From positions 449,001 through 513,000 of the forward strand of contig CM042025.1 of assembly GCA_023525975.1 (NCBI GenBank): a stretch of DNA of 64,000 nucleotides, read 5' to 3'. Made by a program: the position numbers and the translations under genes. Below, piece by piece: positions 45,510 through 57,869 of this stretch. Each line of letters opens with the position of its first letter. Position 1 is the first letter of the stretch. The stretch is from Smallanthus sonchifolius. Taxonomy: Eukaryota; Streptophyta; Magnoliopsida; Asterales; Asteraceae. The notes under the pieces were generated by a model, which saw nothing but the letters and a program-made list of their open reading frames with translations, had not been told where the DNA came from and searched no databases.

Positions 45510-46611
45510 CTAGGCTTGTAAATGAACCGAACGAACACGAACGTGGCTTGTTCGTGTTCATTCGTTTAACTTTATCCGAACAAATGAACGAGCACGAACA
45601 CTTAAACGAACATAATTTCTTGTTCGTGTTTGTTCATTAAAAAATTAGTGTGTTCATGTTCGTTTATTAATATTCTGAACAGACGATTAACAAACACAAA
45701 TGAACGAACATAAATGGACACCAATTAAAAGTAAATGTAAATATCTAAATTAAAGTTTAAAGTATAATCATCTTTGTATCCAACATTTTAACAGTAAACA
45801 AATATATTAAATTGATTTTAATATAGGCTTAAGGGTTTTAAAATATGAAAATCAAATTAGAAAATAAAGCAAAACCGTTTAAAAAAGTAAGGACTTAAAA
45901 AAAATCCATAGCGACACTGTACGCAAGTGTTTAGGTAACTTGTACGCACAACTCTGTTACAATTGTGCTTAATATTCCAAAAACTTTACGCAAGAAAAGA
46001 AAGCCCTAAAAAAATCATTAAAAAAGTTAACGAGTAAAAATTAGAAAAAGAAAGCAAAACCGTTTAAAAAAAGTAAAAAAGATTAAAAAAAATTCATAAC
46101 GACAAAGTACGCTATTGTTTGGATAACTTGTACACTATCACGTGCAACTCCGTTGTCGTTATGTGTTTGTCACATCTCGTAACCTGATTGGTAAATAAAA
46201 GAGAAAAAAATGTTTAATATGTAAATGATAGTTTTATTAAAGTTCATGGGCTGTAGTATAAATTGGTTAAAAAAAGTTAAAAAAAACATATTAAATTGAT
46301 TTTAATACCGGCGTAAGGGTTTTAAAATATGAAAATCAAATTGGTTTTAAATTAATATTAGTAATAAATAAATTTGAATGAATATTTAAACGAACATAAA
46401 CCGATGAACATAAATTATGAATAAGCATAAACGAACGAACATAAATGAATGTTCACGAACGTAAATGAACGAACGGCACATGTGTTCATGTTCGTTCGTT
46501 TAATTAAATGAACAAAAAATTGTGTTCATGTTCGTTCGTTTATTAAATGAACGAATATAAACGAACTTCTTGCCGAACGGTTTAATGAACGTTTGGTTCG
46601 TTTACAAGCCT
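45510..46611. mobile_element. hAT-type non-autonomous element, 8-bp TSD
   Basis: Terminal inverted repeats (TAGGCTTGTAAATGAACCG left, reversed on the right as CGTTTACAAGCCTA) are flanked by ACCTTGTA on both sides (45502-45509 and 46612-46619). Subterminal parts are dense in GAACGAACAC-type motifs in both orientations, as transposase-binding arrays are in hAT elements. No transposase ORF. The middle (about 45860-46280) is a copy of repeat R, bracketed by a ~55-bp duplication (AAATTGATTTTAATA ... AAATATGAAAATCAAATT). Confidence 0.8.
45860..46280 (+). repeat. Dispersed repeat R, copy 2 (nested in hAT element)
   Basis: Direct similarity to 38690-39180 in WAK-B intron 1. Confidence 0.75.
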
Positions 46612-47067
46612 ACCTTGTATCTTTTTTTTTGCATAGTGTACATATTGGCAATGCCTAAAATGTGTACAATTACCTTCTAACCCCTATCTTTAATTAAACC
46701 CTACTAATTACTAATTAAACCATATACTTAAAGCTTAGGTAAAAGGTATTTAGTGGGCACACATGTCTTTTTACCGTTAATTTTATTTTGAAAGCCATTA
46801 AACCCTACTAATTACATGTACTTAATGTTAAAAAGCTCTATACTCAATTAATCCAAACATATGTGTAAATGATAAAAGCTTATTTTTATCTAAAAAAAAG
46901 GTAAGATGGGGCAGATGAAGAGAACCAATTATTGTTTCATTTGTTTATTCTCATTTGCATGTTGACAAATTAGTTTCCGGTTTCAAAATGTTCTAAAAAT
47001 TTATGAAAACCATTATATTCTCGTTTATGATAGCGTAATTGTAAAAAAATAATACAAGATTCTAAAA

Positions 47068-49400
47068 TCTATACTCCTTTTATAACAGAGATTAGGAAGA
47101 TATAAAAGGTATTTTCACACCCATTCTTAAGACGCCTCCTTCTCCCCTTTTTTAAGACGCCGGACGAATGTTTGCCGGAGTTCGGTATCGCCGGAGACGT
47201 TTCGTGTATGCTAACCGCCCATGAAATCAAATCCCCCATTCAATTACTTCCTTCGCTCAGATACGTTTCGGCTTCGTAACCCCCCACGTTGCTGTGCAGT
47301 TAGCTTCTTCAACTCCCCACTCCCCCAATTTAAACCATCTTCGTTGTCTTCCGCCAACCTCTTTGATCGCCACAGCTTCTACCAAACGACTTCCGGTTGA
47401 ACAAGGGCCGCAACAACCAGTACCAACGGTTGTATGTTAATCGCGATTCAAGGTAACACTCCTTCCGATTTGGGTTAAGGCTTTCTTACAATTATTGTTT
47501 GCAATTGATTTTGGTAAACCCTAACTTCCAATTTGGGTTCAAGCTTTCCTACAATCGTTGTTTGCAATTGATTTTGATAAACACCAACTTCCAATTTGGT
47601 TAAAGTTTTCTTAAAATTATTGTTTGCATATGTTGTTTTTAGCTATTCAGGGTATGAAAGATCATGCTAGGATTGTGGTATCCAATCTGCATAAGAACAT
47701 CAAGAAATTATTTTCTGAAAGGTAAGTGTGAATATGCCTAGGAAGACGAACTGGTTTTTTTTGAAAATATCAGTAAAATTGCCAAGTTAGAAAGATACTG
47801 TTCATTTACATCACCTAGACATTTGCATCTAACTCAAAACATTTCACTTTCGTTTATTTTCAATCCCAGGAAGATGAACTGATTTTGTTTGAAATTTACA
47901 GGAAGCACACGTCTATGTGCTGAGTGCTGTATCTTCATAATGGTAGTTGACAGAGTTGATGTTCTTACTTGAACTTTGATTGTTTGACCAGGTTGGCGTT
48001 AAAGGTGAAATTCATCTGTTGAGTAGATTTAAGGTTATTTTGTGGCTCAGGGACAACCGTTAACATGGTACAAGGTAGATTACCATTTCATGTTTATGTA
48101 CTTTCTTGAAATCATTAATGTTTGATTTATAGATAAGTTACCATAATAACCTTTAATGAAAACATATAACAAAATCAAGAGCCCAAAAGCTTATGTCTTT
48201 TCTTCTCAAATCTTGAAGTTTTTCTTAGACGGTTACAATTATTTTTGTTTTTTTTTTTTTTCAATTTTGATCTTGGGTTTCCATTACAGGAAATTTTTTT
48301 GCTCTGCTCTAATTATCAAAGACTCTGGGTCCCGTTTACATTCGCAGTTGAAGGAAGCAGTTGTTCAGGTAATCCATTTTCAAAGATTGGGTATCTTGCA
48401 ACCATCTCTGCATCCAGCTACTCCTATGTATCCGTGCTCAAGCATTTTGTCCCAATTATGAACCCGAGTACTTTTTATTTGTTATAATAAAGTAAAAAAA
48501 TTATCTTTATAACATCTATAAAGAGAGCACTTTTATCAGCAAAGTTTATTCGTTTTATGGTTTAGGACTTTAGGTGGTGCTTCAATTTCTTTAACCTACA
48601 TTGCTTCTGAAAGGATCATACGAGGGTATTTCTCTTCCGTCTTATGTCTTAACTCCCTTTATGATCATAAGAGATGTAATTCAATTCCTAAAATTCTAAC
48701 CTCTGTATAAATTATTATCATTAACTTTGCTTTTTGATTTATCTTATATTTATATATTTAGTGAAACAAGTTACTAATATATGCAGAAGGAAGCATGAAA
48801 ACTCAAGTTTGTATGATAAAACTGAAGAACATATGATTTGGTATCTACTTTTCTCTCTTCATTTGCATAGTCAATCTTATCCTTAACCAATGGTTTTGAA
48901 TTTTATTTATTTATTTATTTTTTAACAGCAATGGTTCTGTATTTGAATGATAAAATTGACGATTTTCTTTATTTACAGGTTAATTGCCTCATTCATTTTT
49001 TTTTAAATAAGTATTCATTGCAAGCTGAGTTTTAATCAACTACATATTCAAGGATCAAGAGCCGGGCCCCTCATGATCAACTGTATTTTATTTTCAAGAA
49101 CCATATGCAACTGTAGTTCTTGTAGCGTGTGAGGTAATTAACTCTAACATTTGCAAAAAAAAACTTTAGATTTTTAAACAAAAAATTGGTTGATAATGAC
49201 AAAAATGTTGTCGATGTTGTACGGTCTAGACGAGTACTAAAATCGCGTCTGAAGTTGATTTTCCAAAATGAAGAGGAGTGTTCATCGTGTTTGTCCAAAG
49301 CTGCATTGAACAAGGACCAAGCGAGCAAGATGGAAAAGAAGGTTTATGCCACACTTGAAGTTGATTTCAGTTCAAGGAGAGAAATGTACCTTCAGTGAGT
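47068..49400 (+). other. Gene-like debris: possible captured exons, no gene recognised
   Basis: Begins with a Helitron-like start (TCTATACTCCTTTTATAACA). A CDS-like GC-richer stretch follows (47150-47450); its GCAGTTAGCTYCTTC and CACTCCCCCAATTTA are also at 11905-11935. Exon-like segments with GT/AG neighbours follow: 47643-47720 (GMKDHARIVVSNLHKNIKKL), 48300-48367 (KDSGSRLHSQLKEAVVQ) and 49186-49398 (ending VYATLEVDFSSRREMYLQ). I cannot assign any to a family, and no continuous frame connects them. This could be a Helitron with captured pieces or a decayed gene. Confidence 0.35.
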
Positions 49401-50173
49401 TAAAATGGGGCTGGGTCGGCTAATGGGTTAAAACGTAAATGGTTAAATGGTTGGGTAATGGTTAAAGTGGGTCGGGATGGGTATGGGTGAAAACGGGTCG
49501 TGTTGGGCCAGTTTATATTCAATTTTATGTTATATCTTTGTTCTGTTTTCCAAGTGGCGTATGATTGATATTTGTGTAGTTTTATGATGTGTTTCAAAGA
49601 TATAATTAGATTGAAAATTGCACTATATATATATGGTCTTAGTTTTTCTCAGCAATGTACAAATTCAATGTACAAATTCAGATCACATAAACCCTTAGAG
49701 TTTAACTTCATTTGTTAAATTCTCTAAGTTTACTCATTTCTAAAGAAACCCAACAACAGGATTTTCATTTTTCAATATAAATCTACCCCTTTATAAGTAG
49801 TTTAAATATACTATTCATAATTATATGTATAGGAAGAGGAAAGTCGAAAGGATGAAAGACTTAAGTAAAGCTGCAAGTGTTCTTTCTTAGAGATATACAA
49901 TGAACAAATATTTTATGCCTTTTATTACATTTTTTTTAAGATCATCATAACAGTGCATTAATATTCTGCTATTGTTTTTCTTTTAGATGTGAGAAGATGT
50001 TAAAAATGGTGTATATGTTGAAAATAATAGATTAATGAAGCTGTGATAAATATCTATGGGGTAACTTAAACTAAGGCAGGCGGAAATAAGGACCATTATA
50101 TTAATGAAGCTGTGATAAATATCTATTATGATCACCAAAATAATAGATTAATTAGGTTCTACATAAACATTGT

Positions 50174-50570
50174 AACACATCACCTTTGGGCAGAAGTGAA
50201 ACATTTGTTTAGTATTAGAAACAATTTAATATTGAGTATGTGTAGTAAGAATGTAACACATCACCTTTGGGCAGAAGTGAAACATTTGTTTAGTACGCAC
50301 ATAATTAGCTTCGCGAAAACTAAATGTGACACATCACCTTTGGGCAGAAGTAGAAACACTTAGTTATATTAGACGAAGTAGTGCTTAATTAGACTTAAAT
50401 AACTTTACAAGCGTGACACATCACCTTTAGGAAAAAGTGAAATTTTAGGTGTTATTTAAGTTTATCATGTTTTCTAAGTTAATATCATGACAAACACTAA
50501 GTTATAATGCTTATTTAAGCTTGAATAAGTATACACATGCATCACATCACCTTTGGGAAGAAGTGAATCT
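50174..50570. repeat. Array of CATCACCTTTGGGCAGAAGTG, five copies
   Basis: Copies near 50176, 50257, 50331, 50410 and 50545 with AAGTGAAACATTTGTTTAGTA-type spacers; spacing ~75-135 bp and decaying rightwards. Confidence 0.8.
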
Positions 50571-50694
50571 ATCAGGTGTTATTCAAGTAAGTTTTAAAGG
50601 TTTTGAAAACATTTAATTTTAAGGTTTAACAAAACTAAAACTAAAGCATTCATTAATAGCAAACCCCCTATTAGCGCAGATCGAACTAAGGCTA

Positions 50695-51075
50695 GGTTCA
50701 CGGTTCCATAAGGGTTCACGGCTTAGGTGAAAGTTCACGGCTCAATAAGGGTTCACGGATCAGGTAAGGGTTCACGGTTTAGTAAGGTTCACGGCTAAGG
50801 AAAGGTTCACGACTAAGGAAGGTTCACGGTTCAGTAAGGGGTTCACGGTTCAACAAAGATTCACGGCTCCTATAAGGTTCACGGAAACAGTTCATAAACC
50901 ATGAACTGTTAAACCGTGAACTGTTAAACCGTGAACTGTTAAATCGTGAACTGTTAAACCGTGAACAGTTAAACCATGAAGTTTAAGACCCGTATGCACA
51001 AAACCCATGAATATCTTAAACCGTGAAGTAGAAACCCGTAAACACAATCGTGAGAGTCCAAAACCGTGAATGTTA
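50695..51075. repeat. Minisatellite that switches orientation (GTTCACGG / CCGTGAAC)
   Basis: About eleven units of GGTTCACGGYT..AAGG (50695-50885) are followed by about eight units of AACCGTGAACTGTTA (50895-51075), the reverse complement of the same core. The two halves can pair into a large imperfect hairpin. Confidence 0.85.
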
Positions 51076-51579
51076 AAACCTGCTAAGGCAGTGCTAAATT
51101 TAAGGATTTGATTGTGTTTTAAATTTCGAATATCTTTTAAGTTGTTAAGTATATCCAAGTTTCTTTATTTAAAATAATAAAATAATATTTTAATTCAAAA
51201 TCTTGGAGATAAAGTTACAAGATTTTAGGAAAAAAAACACAATCAAAATCCTAATCTATCCCAAAATAAGGGGATTTTCATCGAAATTATGATGAACACG
51301 AAGAACAGTTTATGAACATCAGATAAACTGTTCTTCAATAATATCAGATAAAACCTGGAATCGAAATCTTGAACATTAATATTTAACAGATTTCGAAAAC
51401 TTAATAGATCTCGAAATTTATGAGATCAAAACGTGATATTATTGTCAAACAGAAAACCGTGAAGCTAAATAAAAACGATTTTCTTTATGGTTTTTAACAG
51501 AACTGATGTTCTCCGATTTTAATTCCAGTTTAGGGAAAGAAACACGAACTGATTTATCAGCATCTGCTCTGATACCACA

Positions 51580-51985
51580 TGTTGATCAGTTATTGTGACT
51601 AAGTAATAGAAAACAATATATAAATCATACCTGTTAAGTTCACCGATAATAGGAAAGACATCATGATCTCTGATCTGGATTGTGTTCCTGTTTAGGGTGT
51701 ACGATTAGAATGGTATTAGGTGAGTTCTTGAGACTCACGATTATGAGTAGAGAGAGGGACGATCTTGTTAGTGGTGATAGAATAGTCGATTAGTCTATTT
51801 CCTCTAGTAATCTCTCCACTTATATGTACACCCAAGGGGAAACCCATTAATGACACATTTAGAGTAATTAGGCCAATCAACTAATTACTAGCCATAGGTT
51901 ATTAAATAAATAAATAATTATATTTGATCATTTAATAATTAGATAAATGATTATAAGAGCCACATATTAAATCGTATCTTACAAA
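51580..51985 (-). mobile_element. LTR of the minus-strand element
   Basis: Begins TGTTGATCAG next to the primer site. The far end is not certain; WAK-C upstream sequence resumes by about 52000. Confidence 0.5.
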
Positions 51986-52188
51986 CCACACCTTTTGCTC
52001 TTTGCTCAACCGCATCAATAGGTGACTTTTGTACTAGTGTTAATTAGGAAACCACAAATTAAAGACATGGAAACAAGATAAGATAAAAGTTTGATAATTG
52101 ATAAAAATATAAGGGCAAAGGTATTAATTCATTATTTGTTTATTGATTATTATTGCCAAAAGATATTAAAAAAAGTAGTCTTGCGGAC

Positions 52189-52197
52189 TATATAAAG
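52189..52197 (+). promoter_or_regulatory. TATA box of WAK-C
   Basis: TATATAAAG 56 bp before the start codon. The leader motif GGAAACCACAAATTAAAGAC before the ATG is duplicated 170 bp upstream at 52048, a partial tandem copy of the WAK leader. Confidence 0.65.
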
Positions 52198-52244
52198 TTA
52201 GACCAAGTACCCCTCAACTAGGAAACCACAAATTAAAGACAGCC

Positions 52245-55200
52245 ATGAAATTTCTTGTTCTAATGTGGGCAGTATTTGTGAAGTTGGCGTTTACAGCATC
52301 TAATGATATTGAAACCTACAACCTCATTAACTCAACCAACTTAGCAAAACCTGGCTGCGAAACCCGATGCGGGGACTTGATTGTTCCCTACCCTTTTGGA
52401 ATTGGCATCAACTCAAATTGTTCTATAGGCAGGGGGTTTGATATCTACTGCAACAATTCTGTAAGCCCTCCAAAGGCCACTTTTACCAAAACAGATTACA
52501 TCCGGATCAAACTGATATCTGACTCTACCCTCCGGCGATCCAATAATATGGCGAGCAAGTGCTCTTTTCTAGATGGATCTTCAAATTCATTTGAAGCCTC
52601 CACCGCGCATCTTAAGCTTACCCCATACAGCTTGTCAAAAGTAAATAAGTTCATAGTCATCGGATGTGGTGGTTTTGCTTGGCTGACCTCAGAAACAAAG
52701 TATAGGAACGTGTCTACAGGTTGTATGGTGTTTTGCTCAAAACAGGAAGAGGTTGTTGGTGGGGGGTGCTCAGGAAATGGATGCTGTCAATCATCCATAC
52801 CCGAAGACATAACCTACTATAAAACTAACGTCGGTAGCTTGGTGAATTCAGGAAACGTGAGTGATACGAGGTCGTTTGCTCCTTGTACATATGCCTTTGT
52901 TGGTGAGGAGAACGTATTCAAGTTTAACGGTGCAATTGATTTTCCCACAAATGATGTCACAGATACTTCCTTTAAAGAGAGGATTGAATCTAGTGTGCCA
53001 GTGGTGCTTGACTGGGCTATTGGTAATCTGAGTTGTGCTGAAGCCGAAGCAACCCATGATTATGCGTGCCAATCAAATAGTGTGTGTGTTAACTCTACAA
53101 GGGAGTCTGGTGGTTATCGCTGTGAATGTAAACAAGGCTATCAAGGAAATCCATACCTGTCTCCTGGCTGCAAAGGTATGTACAATCATATCGCATTTAA
53201 TTACAAACTTCCATTAACTTTGAAAGTGACAAATGAAGTTGGAAAGGAAAACATTTCTCTCCTTTCACCTTTTGTTTGCTTTATTTCTTTTATGTCTATT
53301 ACTTTATAAAAGTAAAAGCAAAATTAAGTGGTGCTTTTACATTATTTATTATTATGCTTATTGTTATGCAGCTTTTTAATCATAATTGATGTATAATAAC
53401 ATTTATTATCTAATCATACAATATAGCATATGATATATAATCTAAGTACTATCATATTACCAAAATAGACATTTGACTATATGGTTTTCTTAAAATAGAC
53501 ATTGACTTTTAGCCTACGAATTTATAGACATTCTATCTAAACAGACGGCTAAAGCCGGCTAATTAGCCGGCCTAAATTTCAGTGCACAACAGAGTTCTAG
53601 TCCAATGAAAACTCGACACGTGGCAAATTTCACGGCTAAAAATAGCCGGCCCGTCTAGGCTATTTAGCCTTAGTCGGCTGTTATAAGGCCCTTAGCTGGG
53701 GGTTTTTGCACTTAGCCGGCTGTTATAAGACCATTAGCCGTGAGCCTGGGCGCCGGCTTAGCCGGCCGTTATCAGGCTTAGCCTTAGCCATGAGCCTAGG
53801 CGCCGTTATAAGGTTTAGTCGGCCGTTATAAGGCCTTTAGCCGGCGGCTAAACCACGTGTCAAAATTTCATTGGACCAGAACTCTGTTTTAGTTTAATCG
53901 AAATATATATATTCTTTTGTGTTGTAGATATCAATGAATGTAGTGATGTGAATAAGTTTCCATGTTATGGAAAATGTGTGAATACTATCGGGAATTACAC
54001 GTGCAAGTGCAAAGAAGGGTATTCCGGTGATGCCAAGGTTAAAGATGGTTGTCAACGTAAACCATCCAATGTGCTTCGCTTATCGTTAGGTATTTTTATT
54101 TTCTACTTTTATTTTTAAAGAAATTAAAAAAAACATCATTATAACATGCTCTGCTTGAATTTAAATTAAGGTAACATGTTATTATGGTTTCTAATTTATA
54201 TAACATTAGCACGTCATATCAAACTTAACAATCATGATGAGTGTAACCGGATATCTTTAATTTTTATCTGTTTTTTAAATTCATTCACATCTTAATTAGA
54301 AAATTATCCTTTTTTTTAGTTTTCGTTATTTTATATTTATTGTATTGACAATTTTGTTTTTAAAGAATAAGAGAGTAATTAGATAATTGTTTTATATAAT
54401 ATATGTAGAATGATAAAAAAAATGAAAGTTATTTCGACCCAAAGGTCTCCAAACAACTGGGAATACAAAAAATCAACTTTTTTTCATCGTTTTTTATAAA
54501 CATTATATGATTATTAAAGACGCTTTATAAAAATTAAGATACTAGCTAGTTGGGAGAAGTGTTTCTAAAAACGAGTTTTAAATTTGTTTTAGAGAAAGTG
54601 TTTTTATTAATTTTTTAAAAAAGTTTTCTTATTTAAAAAATGTTTTTTATTTAATTTTTAAAAAACGTTTTTAATTTTTTTACAGAATTTTTTTTTTACT
54701 TTTCAAAAATGTTTATTTTAATTTTTTATAAGAACCTTTTTTATTTATTTCTTAAAATACGTTTTTAATTTTTTTTATAGAAAGTGTTTTAAAACATTTT
54801 TTAATTAATGATTTTTCCATGAAAAAATATGACAAGTTTTGATTATTTTTCTAACAGGGTATGACAAGTAAAAAGAGGTACATTTATCCTAACCCAAAAA
54901 GTAATAATAATACTCGTCGAAAATGAATTGATGATAACTATTTATGTCTTCATGTACACAAAATAGAAAGACGATTATCCCAGAATCAAGATCAAAGAGA
55001 AAATAAGAACAATTGATTTTGCCAAAAATTAACTTAATTTCCATTAATGAAGAATGTATATATACAGAGAGATAGAAATGACTCATCGGTTCTAGACGAC
55101 CACACCAATTCATTCTAATCTAATCAAGGGTTTGACAAGTTTAACCTTCTAAGTTACATAATTAACAAACGCTAACTAAACATACTTTGACAAATTACAT

Positions 55201-56589
55201 AGACACCCCTAGACTTATACTTGAGAGGGATTAACTCTAACAAAGACGACATCTTTAACTAAATTAACATATTTTAGTACTCTTTTCTTGTTAGTTTTGT
55301 AAATCCTTTTAACTCTTAACTTGTAAACATAAATAGCTGAAAACAATCAAGTAACGGTAATATTGTACACATAATCACATACAGGTTTGGGGCTTGGATT
55401 CCTCACATTACTGATTGGATTACCAGTGTTGTACTTAACGGTCAAGCAAAGAAGGCTACTTAAGCTAAGAGAAGAATTCTTTGAGCAAAATGGGGGTGTA
55501 CTGTTGAAAGAAAAACTTAAAACCACAGGTAATGTCATGAAAATTTTTCAAGCTGAAGAGCTAAAAAAAGCAACCAACAATTATGCAAAAGGTAATATTC
55601 TTGGACAAGGAGGTAATGGCATTGTGTATAAGGGAACTCTACCAGACATGCCTATATTAGCAATCAAAAAGTCCCAAAGATTGGACCAAGGACAAAGGGA
55701 TCAATTCATAAATGAAATTGTAATTCTAGCACAAATTAATCACAGAAACGTGGTGCAACTTTTGGGATGTTGTCTGGAAACTGATGTCCCAATGCTAGCT
55801 TATGAATTTGTTTCTAATGACACTCTTCATCATCACATTCATAATAGAACAAGTGGGAAAAGGAGATTGTCATGGAATAGCCGTTTGAGGATAGCACATG
55901 AATCGGCCGGCGCACTTGCTTATCTTCACACAGAAGCTAGAATTCCCATCATACATAGAGATGTGATTTCTGCTAACATATTGTTGGATGGCAGTTACAC
56001 CGCAAAAATCGCAGATTTTGGTGCTTCAATGTTAGTCTCATTGAGCGATAGTCAAATCACTACGTTTATTCTAGGGACCATTGGATACTTGGATCCTGAA
56101 TATATCCAGACATGTCATCTAACAGACAAGAGTGATGTTTATAGCTTTGGAGTGGTTCTTGCAGAACTCTTGACAGGAAAAAAACATATTGATGCAGAAA
56201 GAGGTTTAGAGGATATGAATCTTGCAGCTTATTTTCTCAAGGCAGCGAAGGAAAATCGATTTCTTGAGATTCTTGACCATCAAGTAGTAAAGGAAGCAAA
56301 TGATGAGCAGCTAAAAGCAGCATGTGACCTGGTATGTAAATGCCTTAACCAAGTAGGTGAGAACAGACCTAGCATGAAAGAAGTGGCTAACGAGCTTGAA
56401 ACATTGTGGAAGTCCGGCAAACATCATCCTTGGATTAGTCAAGAAAACTACACCGAAGCAAGTAGCTTAATGATTGAAAGTGAAGAACATGACGTTCCTC
56501 TTGTTGCTAATAGCGATACTTTTGGAGAATACAGTTTAAGCACTATGGGAACGGAAGAATTAATGCTCCATGTACAAAGTCCACGTTAA
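52245..56589 (+). CDS. WAK-C: wall-associated receptor kinase, altered catalytic loop
   Basis: Exons 52245-53175, 53928-54089 and 55385-56589 give about 765 aa with all splice sites canonical. Domains in order: signal peptide MKFLVLMWAVFVKLAFTAS; galacturonan-binding region (CETRCGDLIVPYPFGIG); cysteine-rich part ending GNPYLSPGC; EGF-Ca module (DINECSDV ... GNYTCKCKEGY); membrane span (LTLLIGLPVLYLTV); kinase with GQGGNGIVYKG, LAIKKS, IADFGAS and GTIGYLDPEY. The catalytic loop reads HRDVISANILLD: the lysine of HRDxKxxN is isoleucine (AAA to ATT, two changes against WAK-B). The activation segment is also changed (SMLVSLSDSQITTFILGT versus SRLVPLGHDQVTTLVQGT). Catalysis may be weak or lost, although the VAIK lysine, HRD aspartate and DFG remain. 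The ectodomain looks sound, so a signalling-poor or modulating receptor is possible. Confidence 0.93.
53586..53890. mobile_element. GC-rich MITE in WAK-C intron 1
   Basis: Ends AACAGAGTTCTAGTCCAATG and its reverse CATTGGACCAGAACTCTGTT bracket ~300 bp, extending to CACGTGG on each arm. The centre is built of AGCCGGC and GTTATAAGG motifs in both orientations. It ends 37 bp before exon 2. Confidence 0.75.
54885..55270 (-). mobile_element. Possible LTR remnant in WAK-C intron 2
   Basis: Absent from the matching intron of WAK-B. On the minus strand it has LTR-like layout (a TATATA stretch and short leader), but I see no primer site or terminal TG/CA pair that can be trusted. Confidence 0.3.
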
Positions 56590-57476
56590 TAATTTTAGGA
56601 ATATTGATTGAACCTTTTACATTTCGTTAATGGTCCTATTTCATGTTTCTGGTACTTCATATTCAGATTTACGTCATCCCATGTATAAGATTTCTATGTA
56701 TGTTTATGATTTCATGCTTGTAAAATATTCCATTTACTATTTCCCTTTTGAACCAGTGATGCAATATTATTGTCTTGTATGTTAAAGGACAACTTTCAAC
56801 AATCCTTTTTGACAAAATTCAGGCCTCGCAGTTCACATGGTTGCAGGGTCGATTGATGCAAGAATGTGAATCTAAGTTGGTCTAGCTTGACATCCCACCC
56901 CTTTTCTTGATCTTTCGTCACAGAAGCTTGTTAATCCACATCACCACTTGCTCACTGGTTACAATCTTTCTTGGCATGGTGCTAGTAATGTGGAAAATCA
57001 GATAACTCCATTGATGGAGTATTGGTGATGCCTTCGCTGGCCATCAAAAAGTGCAGACTGTGCAAAGTCTGGAAGTGTTTGTTTCGCCATCTCAGAGGTA
57101 GAGTTATTTTTTGTTGTGAAAAAATAAACCGAACCGATCCTGGTATTTTATATAATTAGATTTTGAGAAGAAAAAATTAATCCAAAGTATTAAGTTTAAT
57201 TCTAATTTAAAGAAGCATAATTTGTTACAAGGAAAAAAAGGATAGAAAAAGGGGGGATATAAATGAAAAAAGGGAAAAAAATCCATCTAACCTCTTAAAT
57301 CTTGTTACTCATGAATAAATTTAGATTATTGTTGTGATCCTAACTAAGGCTATAATTATTAATAACATCGGTCAAATGTCAAATTGTACAGTCCTTGGCT
57401 GGTTTAGTCCTTTGAACCGTGATCTTCCATCATATAATACATTAAATTTGTAGAATGATTTTAGTGAAATTATATT
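56590..57476. other. WAK-C 3' flank
   Basis: Paralogous with 19301-19796 (CAGGCCTCGCAGTTCACATG, TTGTACAGTCCTTGGCTGG, TCCTTTGAACCGTGATCTTC). Broken on the right by the copia insertion. No gene recognised. Confidence 0.6.
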
Positions 57477-57869
57477 ACGGGTCGTTATTTGTTATCTGTA
57501 GTAGTTTCAGACCAATGTACTAGTTTCGGCGAAAGTTCAGTTTTGATAGTTAGTTTCGTTTTGTTTTCTTGTTTCTTGTATATAAACCCTTTGTATCATT
57601 ATTTTCGAGTTATCAATGAGAATCAGAAATCTTCCCCAATCTTTTCTCTAGTTTTACATGGTATTAGAGAATCTTTGCTCGATCCTATGATTTTCGCTTT
57701 TGATTCTTGTTGCTTTCTTTTCGTTTTTCGATCGCAAATTCATCTATTTGCATCGAATTCGTCATCATCTTCTCTTTTACTGTTTTCGTATCAGATCTGT
57801 CTCTCAATGTTGCTCAGAAACTATTTTTCGGTGTTGATTCACATCGGCATCTTTGCTTCCGCATTCGTT

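Larger units (their letters stand above)
50100..51579 (-). mobile_element. Interior of a non-autonomous LTR element, minus strand
   Basis: Primer site on the minus strand at 51567-51577 (TGGTATCAGAG) just inside the LTR that starts at 51580. The interior has no gag or pol but two sets of tandem repeats. The left end and second LTR were not found. Confidence 0.55.

Noticed and set aside
49400..49597. Minus ORF with NHxR-like repeats
   Set aside because: Made of GGGTCGGGATGGGT/ATGGTTAAA simple repeats.
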